Source: Ruminococcaceae bacterium UBA5413
GTDB lineage: Bacteria > Bacillota > Clostridia > Oscillospirales > Acutalibacteraceae
Length of the DNA: 64,000 nucleotides
Direction of reading: 5' to 3'
Assembly (NCBI GenBank): GCA_002409585.1
Contig: DHNP01000025.1
Location: 1 to 64,000, forward strand
The notes under the pieces were generated by a model, which worked only from the letters and a program-made list of their open reading frames with translations, searched no databases and was not told the DNA's origin. Position numbers and translations under genes: made by a program. Positions 45,163 to 54,589 of this stretch are shown here, one piece after another. The first letter of the stretch is position 1. Every line of letters begins with the position of its first letter.

Positions 45163-46272
45163 TCAGCCGTTGGAGCTGTTTTTTTTCAGGTATGCGTTTA
45201 TAAAGCCGTCAATGCTGCCGTCCATGACGGCATTTATATTGCTCATCTCAAACCCCGTGCGGTGGTCTTTAACGAGTGTGTACGGCATAAAAACGTAGGA
45301 GCGTATCTGCGAGCCCCACGCTATTTCCTTTTGTACGCCTTTTATATCCTCTATGCGTTCCAAGTGCTCCCGCTCTTTTATCTCCATTAATTTAGACTTC
45401 AGCATACGCATGGCGACGTCCCTGTTTTGGTACTGGCTGCGCTCGACCTGGCATGAAACGACTATGCCTGTAGGTATATGCGTAAGGCGCACGGCCGACG
45501 ACGTTTTGTTGACCTTTTGGCCTCCTGCGCCGCTTGCCCTGAAGTAATCTATCTTTATATCGTCAGGGTTTATCTCTACTTCAACCGAGTCGTCTATTTC
45601 AGGCATTACTTCAAGAGAAGCAAACGACGTGTGCCTGCGGCCGGAAGCATCGAACGGCGAGATGCGCACAAGGCGGTGCACGCCATGCTCGCTTCTTAAA
45701 AATCCGTATGCGTTTTCGCCTTCTATGAGCACGCTCGCGCTCTTAAGGCCGGCTTCTTCGCCCTCGAGCATGTCGAGGGTGCTAACCTTAAACCTGTGCC
45801 GTTCTCCCCAGCGGCAGTACATACGGTAGAGCATCTCCACCCAGTCCTGCGCTTCCGTGCCGCCAGCACCCGCGTGGAAAGTAAGTATGGCATTTTTCGA
45901 GTCATACTCGCCTGTAAGCAGCGTCGTCAGGCGCATGGACTCAAGACCGTTTTTAAAGTTTTCAAATTCTTCCTGCGCCTGCGGCAGGAGCGACTCGTCC
46001 TCTTCTTCGTCGGCAAGCTCGATAAGCGCCATCAGGTCGCCGTAACCGCTTTTCAGTTTTTCGTAAGAGCCGATTTTGTCTTTAAGCGAACTTGAGCGCT
46101 GTAAGATCTTCTGCGACTTCTCCATATCGTCCCAAAAGCCCGGCGCTGTGGCTTTTTCGTCAAGCTCGGCTATTTCTTTCTTCATGTTTTCCAGGCCGAG
46201 CGCTTCCGCAAGGTCCTTAAGTTCAGGCTCAAGCGACTGGAGGGCAAGCTTTAACTCTTCGTATTGCAGCAT
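45163..46272 (-). CDS. prfB: Peptide chain release factor 2
   Basis: RF2 ends translation at UGA and UAA codons. The 369-residue protein has the N-terminal helical domain, the stop-codon recognition motif SPF (RISPFDASG, about residue 208) and the catalytic GGQ loop (ASGAGGQKVNKTSS, about residue 250). The frame is open from the N-terminus through the usual site of programmed +1 frameshifting; the CTTTGA slippery stop seen in many bacteria is absent and the frame runs on (EALGLENMKKEIAEL). RF2 here is therefore not autoregulated in the classic way. Confidence 0.96.
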   Translation of the reverse strand: MLQYEELKLALQSLEPELKDLAEALGLENMKKEIAELDEKATAPGFWDDMEKSQKILQRSSSLKDKIGSYEKLKSGYGDLMALIELADEEEDESLLPQAQEEFENFKNGLESMRLTTLLTGEYDSKNAILTFHAGAGGTEAQDWVEMLYRMYCRWGERHRFKVSTLDMLEGEEAGLKSASVLIEGENAYGFLRSEHGVHRLVRISPFDASGRRHTSFASLEVMPEIDDSVEVEINPDDIKIDYFRASGAGGQKVNKTSSAVRLTHIPTGIVVSCQVERSQYQNRDVAMRMLKSKLMEIKEREHLERIEDIKGVQKEIAWGSQIRSYVFMPYTLVKDHRTGFEMSNINAVMDGSIDGFINAYLKKNSSNG

Positions 46273-46328
46273 CTTATCATCCTTCGCACGTCATATCTAT
46301 AAAACCGCCAATAATATACAAACGGGTT

Positions 46329-46946
46329 CTACAACTCAAAAAGGCTTACGGCTTTTGATATAAGCTCCGCGGAACCGTCTGCCCCGAATGCCGAAGAATT
46401 AACGCATAAATCGTAATTCTCCGTTTTGCCCCATTTTCTGCCCGTATAAAACTGATAATAGTTTGCACGCTGTTTGTCCTGCTTAACGAGCACTTTGGAT
46501 GCCTCGCCTTTGTCAACACCGTAGAGGCCGGTTACCGTGCCGAGCCTCGACTGTTTGTCAGCATAAATAAATACGCTCATAACGTTGCTCCGTCCGGAAA
46601 GTATATCGTCAGCGCACCTGCCTACTATGATGCACGGGCCTTTCTCGGCAGCCTCGCGTATGATTTCCGCCTGAAGTGAGAAAAGCCTGTCGTTAACAGG
46701 TTTGTTGTTTACAAAAGGGACCCCGCCCGCAAACGAATAATCCCCCATAACAAGTGAGTAAAGCAGGCTGCTTGTTGCCTTTTCATCTGCCCTTAACAGG
46801 ACGCCGGCGTCCATGCCGCTCTTTTCCGCGGCCAAAGCGATAAGCTCCTTATCGTAAAACGGCACCTGAAATTTCTCCGCAAGCCTGCGGCCTATCTCGC
46901 GGCCGCCGCTGCCGTACTGCCTTGCTATTGTAATTACCGTCCGCAT
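46329..46946 (-). CDS. Cytidylate-kinase-like family protein
   Basis: The 205-residue protein starts MRTVITIARQYGSGGREIG, a P-loop variant of the cytidylate-kinase-like AAA_26 family, followed by LAEKFQVPFYDKELIALAAEKSGMD. These proteins resemble Cmk in fold but are often encoded in addition to it; the substrate is unknown. CIIVGRCADDILSGRSN is the Walker-B-like region. The ATG at 46946 is chosen, eight bases after AAGGGGG; the frame is open 21 codons further. It has its own promoter and is followed by prfB after 56 bases. Confidence 0.82.
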   Translation of the reverse strand: MRTVITIARQYGSGGREIGRRLAEKFQVPFYDKELIALAAEKSGMDAGVLLRADEKATSSLLYSLVMGDYSFAGGVPFVNNKPVNDRLFSLQAEIIREAAEKGPCIIVGRCADDILSGRSNVMSVFIYADKQSRLGTVTGLYGVDKGEASKVLVKQDKQRANYYQFYTGRKWGKTENYDLCVNSSAFGADGSAELISKAVSLFEL

Positions 46947-47036
46947 CTGCATGGCCCCCTTAAAGCTCTCATAAAACCGCGGCAGCGTAATTTTAAACAA
47001 ATGCTGCATCTGCCTGTATCAGTATAATTATATTAT

Positions 47037-47064
47037 ATTATATCATGCCAAAATATTATATCAA
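47037..47064 (-). promoter_or_regulatory. Promoter of the cytidylate-kinase-like gene and prfB
   Basis: -35 TTGATA (47059-47064), 16-bp spacer and -10 TATAAT (47037-47042) with extended -10 TG. The surrounding sequence is almost all A and T. Confidence 0.6.
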
Positions 47065-47104
47065 AAAATCACATATACCGCCGTAAATAAAACGCCGCCC
47101 AGCG

Positions 47105-47980
47105 TCACAGGTTATCCGCCTTAATCCGTTTGGCGTCTTCATCGTTTACCTGCAGTATAGCCTTTTTTACGGCTACTCCGTCGTATTTCAGCTTAAACCG
47201 CACGCGGCCGTAAAACTTATGCCGGCAGCGCACACAGAAGAATTCGGCTTTAAAGCTGTTGTTCTGCAGCTTCCATTCGCTCATCCTGCGTGCCGGGCGT
47301 CCGCACACGTCGCAGTTAAACGAAAGGTCTTTCCTGTTTATAAGCGGATGGCTCAGGTCCTTGATAAACGCTGTTTTAAATTCTATTCTGTCGTAAAATT
47401 TTCTCGTACACGCATTTTGGATGAATGGTAAAAGTGCGGATGCATCGTACAGCTTTTCAAAGCACATCAGTTCGAGCATGCTGTCGTCTACGGCACGGTG
47501 ATGCTCAAAGCCGCTTGCGTCTATGTTTAAAGCATCCGCCGCCGTTCCCAGGCCGACCTGGTCGCAGCCGGCGGCGCAGCCGAGCATCTTTTCACAGTAG
47601 GCCTGCAGGTCGGCGTACCGCATGAGAAACGGTACGCGGCGGCTGCCGTAGAAGTACCGGCAGTTTTCAATGAGCGTCAGGATGTCGGACGTCCCCCACG
47701 TCATGATGACGCAGTCGCCAGCCCACCTGCGGAACTTTGACATGGCCTGCAAAAACTGAAGCCCGCCGTCAAGGTCCTCGTTGGTTATGCTCGTGAGGTC
47801 TTTTACTTTACCGCTTATCTTTTTGCCTATCTGCGGTTTTATAAGCGCCTCAAACGTTCCGAGCCTTTTAAAAGAACCGTCAACTTTAACCGCGCCGAAT
47901 TCTATTATCTCATTGACAAACCGCTTATACCGCTTGCTGTAAGCACCATTCCATTCTAAATCCAAAATAATGAAATTCAT
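47105..47980 (-). CDS. DEDDh 3'-5' exonuclease with C-terminal zinc-ribbon-like module
   Basis: The 291-residue protein has an N-terminal DnaQ-type exonuclease domain (about residues 1-175) with the acidic ExoI motif ILDLEWN, ExoII around MTWGTSDILTL and ExoIII HHRAVDDS. The C-terminal part carries two CxxC pairs (CDVCGRPARR near residue 222 and CVRCRHKF near residue 250), a likely zinc-binding module. The general type resembles KapD/ERI-1-like exonucleases, so RNA or DNA could be the substrate. The ATG overlaps the typA stop by four bases. Confidence 0.82.
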   Translation of the reverse strand: MNFIILDLEWNGAYSKRYKRFVNEIIEFGAVKVDGSFKRLGTFEALIKPQIGKKISGKVKDLTSITNEDLDGGLQFLQAMSKFRRWAGDCVIMTWGTSDILTLIENCRYFYGSRRVPFLMRYADLQAYCEKMLGCAAGCDQVGLGTAADALNIDASGFEHHRAVDDSMLELMCFEKLYDASALLPFIQNACTRKFYDRIEFKTAFIKDLSHPLINRKDLSFNCDVCGRPARRMSEWKLQNNSFKAEFFCVRCRHKFYGRVRFKLKYDGVAVKKAILQVNDEDAKRIKADNL

Positions 47981-49800
47981 TGTTTTTTCCTGCTCGCAAG
48001 TTTCATCCTTTGCTCTTTATTTAGAACCATTTTGCGCATGCGTATGCTCTCCGGAGTCACTTCAACAAGCTCGTCTTCCTTTATAAACTCAAGGCACTGC
48101 TCAAGGCTCATTATACTTGGCGGTGTCAGCTTGAGCGCATCATCGGAACCTGAAGCGCGGGTGTTAGTGGCGTGTTTCTTTTTACATACGTTAACAGTTA
48201 TGTCGTCGGTTTTAGGGCTTGCCCCAACCACCATGCCTTCGTACACCTGCGTGCCTGGGCCTATGAAAAGCCTGCCGCGGTCCTGCGCGTAAAACAGGCC
48301 GTAGCCCGTGGCCTCGCCTGTTTCGTGCGCTACGAGCGAGCCTTCGGCCCGCCTTGCTATCTCGCCTTTGTAAGGCTCGTAGCTGTCAAAGATGTTGTTC
48401 ATTATGCCGTTGCCGTTTGTATCCGTAAGGAACTCCTGCCTGTAACCCATCAGGCCGCGGGCCGGTATCTTGAACTCAAGATGCGTAATGCCTGTGCTGC
48501 GCGCGTTCATGTTGACAAGCTCCGCTTTCCGCGGGCCGAGCTTTTCCATTACCGGGCCTACGTAGTTTTCAGGCACTTCAACGACTAAAAGCTCTATGGG
48601 CTCACACTTTTTGCCGTTAACCGTTTTATATATAACCGTCGGGCTTGAAACCTGGAACTCATAACCCTGCCTGCGCATTTCCTCTATAAGTATGGACAAA
48701 TGCAGTTCGCCGCGCCCTGAAACCTTGAACGTGTCCGTTGAATCCGTTTCCTCTACGCGCAGAGCGACGTTAGTTTCTATTTCCTTCGAAAGCCTGTCAC
48801 GCAGGTTCCTTGACGTAACATATTTTCCTTCGCGTCCTGCAAAGGGGCTGTTGTTTACCATAAACATCATTGAAACCGTCGGCTCGTCTATCTTGACAAA
48901 CGGCAAAGGCTCAACACATTCCGGCGCACAGGCCGTTTCGCCTATATTGAGCGACGTAATGCCTGAAACCGCGACAAGGTCGCCGAGCCTAGCGCTTGTC
49001 ACCTCGGTGCGTTTAAGCCCCTCGAACTGGTAAAGCTTTAAAATTTTGACCTGTTCACGGCTTCCGTCGCGGTGGCAGAGCACCATGCTCTCGCCGTCTT
49101 TTATACCGCCGCGCTCTACCCTGCCGATGCCTATCCTGCCAACGTAATCATCATAGTCTATATTTGAGAACAGCACCTGTGAAGGCCCGTTCAAGTCGCC
49201 CTTAGGCGCCGGTATATACTTTAAAATCGCATCAAGCAGAGGCTTCATGTCAGTACCTTTTACGTCGGCCGCATTGCTTGCGTAGCCGTCGCGCGCCGAC
49301 GCGTAAACCACCGGAAAGTCAAGCTGGTCTTCGTTAGCTCCGAGTTCTATGAACAAATCCAGCACTTCGTCAACTACTTCGGCCGGCCTTGCACCCTGGC
49401 GGTCCACTTTGTTTATTACAACGAGCGGCTTTTTGCCAAGGTTCAGCGCCTTCTGCAAAACAAACCGCGTCTGCGGCATGCATCCCTCAAACGCGTCTAC
49501 AAGCAGGAGCACGCCGTCCACCATCATCAGTATCCGTTCGACCTCTCCGCCGAAGTCGGCATGGCCGGGGGTATCTACGATGTTTATTTTTACGCCGTCA
49601 TACCGTACGGCAGTATTTTTGGAAAGTATGGTAATGCCGCGTTCGCGCTCCAGGTCGTTGGAGTCCATCACGCGCTCCTCGACCACCTCGTTGCTCCTGA
49701 AAATGCCGCTCTGCCTCAAAAGCTGGTCTACAAGGGTTGTCTTGCCGTGGTCGACGTGTGCTATGATTGCTATATTTCTTAAATCGTTCCTGACATCCAT
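47977..49800 (-). CDS. typA: Ribosome-associated GTPase TypA/BipA
   Basis: TypA is a translational GTPase that helps 50S subunit assembly and stress responses. The 607-residue protein shows the EF-G-like G domain (G1 [10 protein letters not shown]3 [13 protein letters not shown]4 [10 protein letters not shown]), domain II, the EF-G-like domain III/V region and the TypA C-terminal domain ([13 protein letters not shown]). The ATG at 49800 is preceded by GAGGGAAAATTTTA; the frame is open 23 codons further, without a better start. A promoter lies about 110 bases upstream. Confidence 0.96.
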   Translation of the reverse strand: MDVRNDLRNIAIIAHVDHGKTTLVDQLLRQSGIFRSNEVVEERVMDSNDLERERGITILSKNTAVRYDGVKINIVDTPGHADFGGEVERILMMVDGVLLLVDAFEGCMPQTRFVLQKALNLGKKPLVVINKVDRQGARPAEVVDEVLDLFIELGANEDQLDFPVVYASARDGYASNAADVKGTDMKPLLDAILKYIPAPKGDLNGPSQVLFSNIDYDDYVGRIGIGRVERGGIKDGESMVLCHRDGSREQVKILKLYQFEGLKRTEVTSARLGDLVAVSGITSLNIGETACAPECVEPLPFVKIDEPTVSMMFMVNNSPFAGREGKYVTSRNLRDRLSKEIETNVALRVEETDSTDTFKVSGRGELHLSILIEEMRRQGYEFQVSSPTVIYKTVNGKKCEPIELLVVEVPENYVGPVMEKLGPRKAELVNMNARSTGITHLEFKIPARGLMGYRQEFLTDTNGNGIMNNIFDSYEPYKGEIARRAEGSLVAHETGEATGYGLFYAQDRGRLFIGPGTQVYEGMVVGASPKTDDITVNVCKKKHATNTRASGSDDALKLTPPSIMSLEQCLEFIKEDELVEVTPESIRMRKMVLNKEQRMKLASRKKQ

Positions 49801-49907
49801 TAAAATTTTCCCTCTTTTTACAAACACGGTGCATAAAACATATGCCTGCCTGCAAAACGCGGCGGGCAAGCCGTAAAATGCCGCACTGTTTTTTACACTG
49901 ATTTTAT

Positions 49908-49935
49908 ATTATACCATAATTTATAAATTTGTTAA
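49908..49935 (-). promoter_or_regulatory. typA promoter
   Basis: -35 TTAACA (49930-49935), 16-bp spacer and perfect -10 TATAAT (49908-49913) with extended -10 TG. Confidence 0.65.
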
Positions 49936-50016
49936 TTTGAAATTCAATATTAAAAATAAACAAATAAGAAAAGAACGTATATTGCGCCGCAATGCGGATA
50001 ATATAAAGTACGGATG

Positions 50017-50083
50017 TACAAGCGTAAGCGTTTGCCGCTTGTAATCCCGCCGCCGGCAGGCTATTGGCTTGCCGGCGGTGTTT
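50017..50083 (+). terminator. Plus-strand intrinsic terminator with no plus-strand gene
   Basis: On the plus strand TACAAGCG / CGCTTGTA forms a first hairpin (50017-50043) and CCGCCGGCA / TGCCGGCGG a second (50049-50079), followed by TGTTTTTTTAAAA. The U-tract is on the plus strand only; the minus strand, where the topoisomerase gene ends, lacks one after the stem. It may still help end the minus-strand transcript, but its form points to a plus-strand RNA. Confidence 0.6.
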
Positions 50084-50085
50084 TT

Positions 50086-52305
50086 TTAAAATGTGAGCTG
50101 TTCCCCTCCCGTTTCCCCTTCGGGAGCGAAGGACCCCGCCGCGGGTATCTTTTTTCGGTACCTGTCGGGGTTTTTAAGCAGGCCCTCGACGTACTCCCTC
50201 ACGTTAAAGAGCCTGTCGCCCCTGCGCAGCGACATCACGGCGACGCCCTGGGACGAGCGCGAGGCCTTGCTTCCGACGGCCCCTGTGTGGAAAAGCAGCC
50301 GCCTGCCGCGTGATGAAGTAAGCAGGAACTCGCAGTCTGAGGTTATCTGCACGCAGCACACAAGCGGGGACTTCATGCAGTAGGCTCCAACAAGCCGGCG
50401 GCGGTTTGTCTTGGTCGCATACGCCGAAAGGTCGACTTTCGCCGCCTTGCCGTTTTCAAAGAAAAACAGCATATATCCGCCGTAATCCTTCGTAACAGCC
50501 ATATACAGAGCTCTTTCGTCGTTTTCCATTTCGAGTTCGGCCGGCAGGTAACTGCCGAAAGCGCTCGCCTTCGTGTCCTCAAAGTTGTTTGCCGCCGTTT
50601 TGTAGACATTGCCTTTGTCCGTAAATATCAATATCTCAGCCGCATTAGTGCTTTCGACGTGCTGGAGCACTTTGTCGTTTTCTTTAAGCTTCTGTGAAGC
50701 GCTCATGCGCAGCGACTGCGGGATTATTTTTTTGAAATACCCTTCCTGCGTGAAAAAAAGGTTAACGGGGTAATCCGGCACCTCTTCCTCGTAATTTTCT
50801 TCGATTTCATTAGGGTATATCAGCATCGTGCGGCGCGGCCTCCCGTACTTTTCCGCCGTTTCCGCAAGCTCCGAAACTATTATCTTTTTAATCTCGGCTT
50901 CGCTGCCGAGTATCTTTTTTAAGCCCGCAATATCATTTTCGAGCTGCTCCGTTTCTTTCGTCCTGTTCATTATATATTCACGGTTAAAATGGCGCAGCTT
51001 AATTTCGGCAACATACTCGGCCTGTGCCCTGTCTATGCCGAAGCCTATCATAAGGTTAGGCACTACTTCGGCTTCTTCTTCCGTTTTACGCACTATGGCG
51101 ACGGCCTTGTCAATGTCTAGAAGTATGGCCTTAAGTCCCCTTAGCAGGTGGAGCTTTTCTTCCTTTTTGTCGGACTCGAACTGCGTCCTCCTGCGCACGC
51201 AGCCGGCGCGGAAGTCTGTCCATGCCGCTAATATGCCCCTTATGCCGAGTACTTTCGGCACACCGTTTATGAGTATATTAAAATTACATGAAAAGCTGTC
51301 CTCGAGCGGCGTAAGCTTAAAAAGGCGGCACATCAGCTTTTCGGGGTCGCTGCCCCTTTTAAGGTCGATGGTTATTTTCAGGCCGTCAAGCCCCGTTTCG
51401 TCGCGCACGTCAGATATCTCACGTATTTTGCCCTGTTTTGCAAGGTCTATTATCTTTTCCACTATAGCTTCGACCGTCGTGGTGGGCGGTATCTCCGTTA
51501 TATCTATGCAGTTGGCGTTTTTGTCGTACCTGTAGCGCGAGCGTACTTTAAACGAGCCGCGTCCGGTCCTGTAAACTTCCTCAAGCGCTTTCCTGTCGTA
51601 TATGAGCTGCCCTCCGCCGGGGAAGTCCGGCGCCAAAAGCGTGGACATGATGTCGTGTTCCGGATTTTTTATGCACCCCGCGGCGGTTTTGCATACCTCC
51701 GCAAGGTTAAACGGGCAGATGGAACTCGCCATGCCGACTGCTATGCCGGTGTTGGCGTTTACAAGCACAGACGGGAACCGCGCCGGCAAAAGCGACGGTT
51801 CTTTCATAGTATTGTCGTAATTGTCGGTAAAGTCCACGGTGTCTTTGTCTATGTCACGGAAAAGCTCCTCGCATATAGGCGCAAGGCAGGCCTCTGTGTA
51901 CCTTGAGGCTGCGTATGCCATATCGCGCGAATAAAACTTGCCGAAGTTCCCCTTGGACTCTACATACGGGTGCAGCAAAGCCTCATAGCCGCGGCTCAGC
52001 CTAACCATGGTGTCGTAAATGGCGGCGTCGCCGTGCGGGTTAAGCTTCATAGTCTGGCCAACTATGTTTGCGCTTTTTGTCTTGCCTCCGCTCAGCAGCC
52101 CCATCTTGTACATAGTGTAAAGGAGCTTCCTGTGCGAAGGCTTAAAGCCGTCTATTTCCGGTATGGCGCGCGACATTATCACGCTGACGGCATAAGGCAT
52201 ATAATTATTTTTTAAAGTATCGGTTATTTTCTGCTCTACTATTTCCCCCGCGCCGTTGATAACCCCGTGTGCCCTTGGGCGGCGGGCGGGTTGTTTTTTA
52301 GGCAT
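50086..52305 (-). CDS. Type IIA DNA topoisomerase subunit A (GyrA/ParC-like)
   Basis: The 739-residue breakage-reunion subunit carries the catalytic tyrosine Tyr136 in ASRYTEACLAP, the quinolone-region helix (HGDAAIYDTMVRLSRG), and a C-terminal beta-pinwheel-like part (from about residue 500). The GyrA box QRRGGKG is not found; only a weak SRSSQGVAV segment occurs, so supercoiling like gyrase is doubtful and a topo IV-like role is more likely. The pair encoded here resembles the second type IIA enzyme of many Clostridia. It follows the B subunit by 54 bases. Confidence 0.88.
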   Translation of the reverse strand: MPKKQPARRPRAHGVINGAGEIVEQKITDTLKNNYMPYAVSVIMSRAIPEIDGFKPSHRKLLYTMYKMGLLSGGKTKSANIVGQTMKLNPHGDAAIYDTMVRLSRGYEALLHPYVESKGNFGKFYSRDMAYAASRYTEACLAPICEELFRDIDKDTVDFTDNYDNTMKEPSLLPARFPSVLVNANTGIAVGMASSICPFNLAEVCKTAAGCIKNPEHDIMSTLLAPDFPGGGQLIYDRKALEEVYRTGRGSFKVRSRYRYDKNANCIDITEIPPTTTVEAIVEKIIDLAKQGKIREISDVRDETGLDGLKITIDLKRGSDPEKLMCRLFKLTPLEDSFSCNFNILINGVPKVLGIRGILAAWTDFRAGCVRRRTQFESDKKEEKLHLLRGLKAILLDIDKAVAIVRKTEEEAEVVPNLMIGFGIDRAQAEYVAEIKLRHFNREYIMNRTKETEQLENDIAGLKKILGSEAEIKKIIVSELAETAEKYGRPRRTMLIYPNEIEENYEEEVPDYPVNLFFTQEGYFKKIIPQSLRMSASQKLKENDKVLQHVESTNAAEILIFTDKGNVYKTAANNFEDTKASAFGSYLPAELEMENDERALYMAVTKDYGGYMLFFFENGKAAKVDLSAYATKTNRRRLVGAYCMKSPLVCCVQITSDCEFLLTSSRGRRLLFHTGAVGSKASRSSQGVAVMSLRRGDRLFNVREYVEGLLKNPDRYRKKIPAAGSFAPEGETGGEQLTF

Positions 52306-52359
52306 ATATCTAAAACACCTGCGCTTTATTATTTTCTCTTTTACAGCCGGGCTTAAAGC

Positions 52360-54339
52360 TCAGCTCAAGTCGGCTTCATCCATGTACCGCCGGCCGTTTT
52401 CGGCGATGTATGTTTTACGCCCGTCAAGGTTGTCTCCCAAAAGAAGGTCGAACACCCTGCCGGTATTCTCCGCATCCTCCGGCAGTACTTTGATAAGCCT
52501 CCGCGTTTTTGGGTTCATAGTCGTAAGGTTCATCATGTCCGGCTCGTTTTCGCCAAGCCCTTTCGAGCGCTGCACGGTAAACTTCTGGCCGCCGAGTTTG
52601 CCAAGGATCTTATCTTTTTCACTTTCCGTATAGGCAAAATATATGTCGTTTTTATTTTGTATCTCAAAAAGCGGCGACTCTGCAATGTAGACTTTACCGG
52701 CTTTTATGAGCGACGGCGTAAGCCTGTAAAGCATTGTAAGTATTAAAGTGCGTATCTGGTAGCCGTCTACGTCCGCGTCGGTGCAGAGTATGATTTTATT
52801 CCACCGCAGAAGGTCCATGTTAAAAGAAGAAAGGTTTTTGTTTGCCTTTGACTTAACTTCAACACCGCAGCCAAGGACTTTCATAAGGTCGGTTATTATG
52901 TCGCTTTTAAATATCCTCCCGTAATCCGACTTAAGGCAGTTGAGTATTTTGCCCCGTACAGGCATTATCGCCTGGAAGTCGGGGTCGCGCGCCTGCTTGC
53001 AGGCGCCGAGGGCCGAGTCGCCCTCCACGATAAAAATCTCGCGTTCCGCGGCGTCCTTGCTGCGGCAGTCAACGAACTTTGCCACCCGGCTCGACATATC
53101 CATGCCGCTCGTCAGTTTTTTCTTAAGGCTTTTGCGCGTTTTTTCCGCATCCTCACGGCTGCGCTTGTTTATAAGCACCTGTGAAGCTATCTTCTCAGCG
53201 TCGGCCGGATTCTCTTTAAAATATATCTCAAGGTTACGGCGCAGCATTACGGTCATGGCTTCCTGTATGCCCCTGTTTGTTATGGCTTTTTTAGTTTGGT
53301 TCTCATATGAAGTGCGGTTGGAAAATGACGAGATTATAAGTATTATGCAGTCCTCGACATCCGGAAAAGTTATCCTGCTCTCATTTTTATTGTATTTATT
53401 GTTCTGTTTAATATAATTGTCTATTTGGTAAACGAACGCGTTTTTGGCTGCCTTTTCGGGGGCGCCGCCGTGTTCAAGCCAGCTCGAGTTATGGTAATAC
53501 TCTATGATGTTGTTTTGGTTTGAAAAAGCAACGGCAACGTTTATCTTGACTTTATACTCGGGCTTGTCCTCCCTGTCGCGGGTTCCGGTCTCACTGTGCC
53601 AAAACTGCACTGGAGTAAGCGGTTCTTCTCCGGCTGCCTCTTTCGCATGGTCAACTATGCCGTTTTCATAAAAAAATTCCTCTGTTTTAAACCCGTCGGT
53701 AGCCTGGTCTTTAAATATAAAACGTATCCCGTCGTTAACTATGGCCTGCCGCCTTAGTATGTCGCTGTAATACTCAGGCGGGACGTCTATATCGGTAAAA
53801 ACCTGCAGATCCGGTTTCCAGCGTATTTTAGTACCCGTGTCTTTGCCCTTGTACGGCTCCTTTGTAAGCCCGCCGACATTTTTACCGTGCTCGAAGCGTA
53901 GCGTGTAGCGCATGCCGTCGCGGCGTATGTCCACGTCCATATATTCCGCCGAATACTGCGTAGAGCAAAGGCCGAGGCCGTTAAGCCCAAGCGAATACTC
54001 GTAAATTTCATCTGAATCGTTGTTGTACTTTCCGCCCGCGTACAACTCGCAGAAGACAAGCTCCCAGTTATAACGTTTTTCCGAATTATTGTACTCGACC
54101 GGTATCCCGCGTCCGTGGTCCTCAACCTCAACCGATAAATCGCCAAAGCGCGTTATAACTATTTCTTTGCCGAAGCCTTCCCGCGCTTCATCAATGGAAT
54201 TAGATAATATCTCAAAAATGGAATGTTCGCAGCCCTCTATACCGTCTGAGCCGAAAATAACCGCAGGGCGCTTGCGTACCCTGTCGGCCCCTTTAAGGGA
54301 CGATATGCTCTCGTTGCCGTAAACACTTTTTTTTGCCAT
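52360..54339 (-). CDS. Type IIA DNA topoisomerase subunit B (GyrB/ParE-like)
   Basis: The 659-residue ATPase subunit has a GHKL domain with EILSNSIDEAREG (metal-binding Asn/Asp) and GLNGLGLCSTQYSAE, a transducer domain, and a TOPRIM domain with FIVEGDSALGACKQARD and DADVDGYQIRTLILT; the usual DADVDGAHI has Tyr-Gln. The C-terminus ends with the toroid segment RRYMDEADLS. It is of ParE length, with no Gram-negative insert. It leads the operon; a possible weak AT-rich promoter with TATAAT lies near 54360. Confidence 0.9.
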   Translation of the reverse strand: MAKKSVYGNESISSLKGADRVRKRPAVIFGSDGIEGCEHSIFEILSNSIDEAREGFGKEIVITRFGDLSVEVEDHGRGIPVEYNNSEKRYNWELVFCELYAGGKYNNDSDEIYEYSLGLNGLGLCSTQYSAEYMDVDIRRDGMRYTLRFEHGKNVGGLTKEPYKGKDTGTKIRWKPDLQVFTDIDVPPEYYSDILRRQAIVNDGIRFIFKDQATDGFKTEEFFYENGIVDHAKEAAGEEPLTPVQFWHSETGTRDREDKPEYKVKINVAVAFSNQNNIIEYYHNSSWLEHGGAPEKAAKNAFVYQIDNYIKQNNKYNKNESRITFPDVEDCIILIISSFSNRTSYENQTKKAITNRGIQEAMTVMLRRNLEIYFKENPADAEKIASQVLINKRSREDAEKTRKSLKKKLTSGMDMSSRVAKFVDCRSKDAAEREIFIVEGDSALGACKQARDPDFQAIMPVRGKILNCLKSDYGRIFKSDIITDLMKVLGCGVEVKSKANKNLSSFNMDLLRWNKIILCTDADVDGYQIRTLILTMLYRLTPSLIKAGKVYIAESPLFEIQNKNDIYFAYTESEKDKILGKLGGQKFTVQRSKGLGENEPDMMNLTTMNPKTRRLIKVLPEDAENTGRVFDLLLGDNLDGRKTYIAENGRRYMDEADLS

Positions 54340-54477
54340 ATTGACCCCCGTTTTACTTAATTATATATTTAAATATTCAAAATAAAATCTTTATACGCAA
54401 TAATGAGCGGTGCCCGCGCCGCTCAATACAGCGGACGTTTTTCCGTACCGGCTGGGCATACCCGCCCGCCGACAGCA

Positions 54478-54508
54478 AAAAGGGAAATGCCTTGACATTC
54501 CCCTTAAA
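54478..54508 (-). terminator. Terminator after ftsH
   Basis: Minus strand AAGGGGAATG / CATTTCCCTT (one G-U pair) with a six-base loop and TTTTTGC after it. A second imperfect stem (AAGCGC / GCGCTT arms) lies closer to the gene at about 54535-54597 and overlaps the stop region. Between 54340 and 54477 I see only AT-rich promoter-like sequence. Confidence 0.75.
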
Positions 54509-54589
54509 ACTACATTTTTATACAGCAAAATACAAAAACCAAGCGCCTGCCGCTTCCGGAAAACTTTGGCCGCCGTATGGGGAAGCGCT

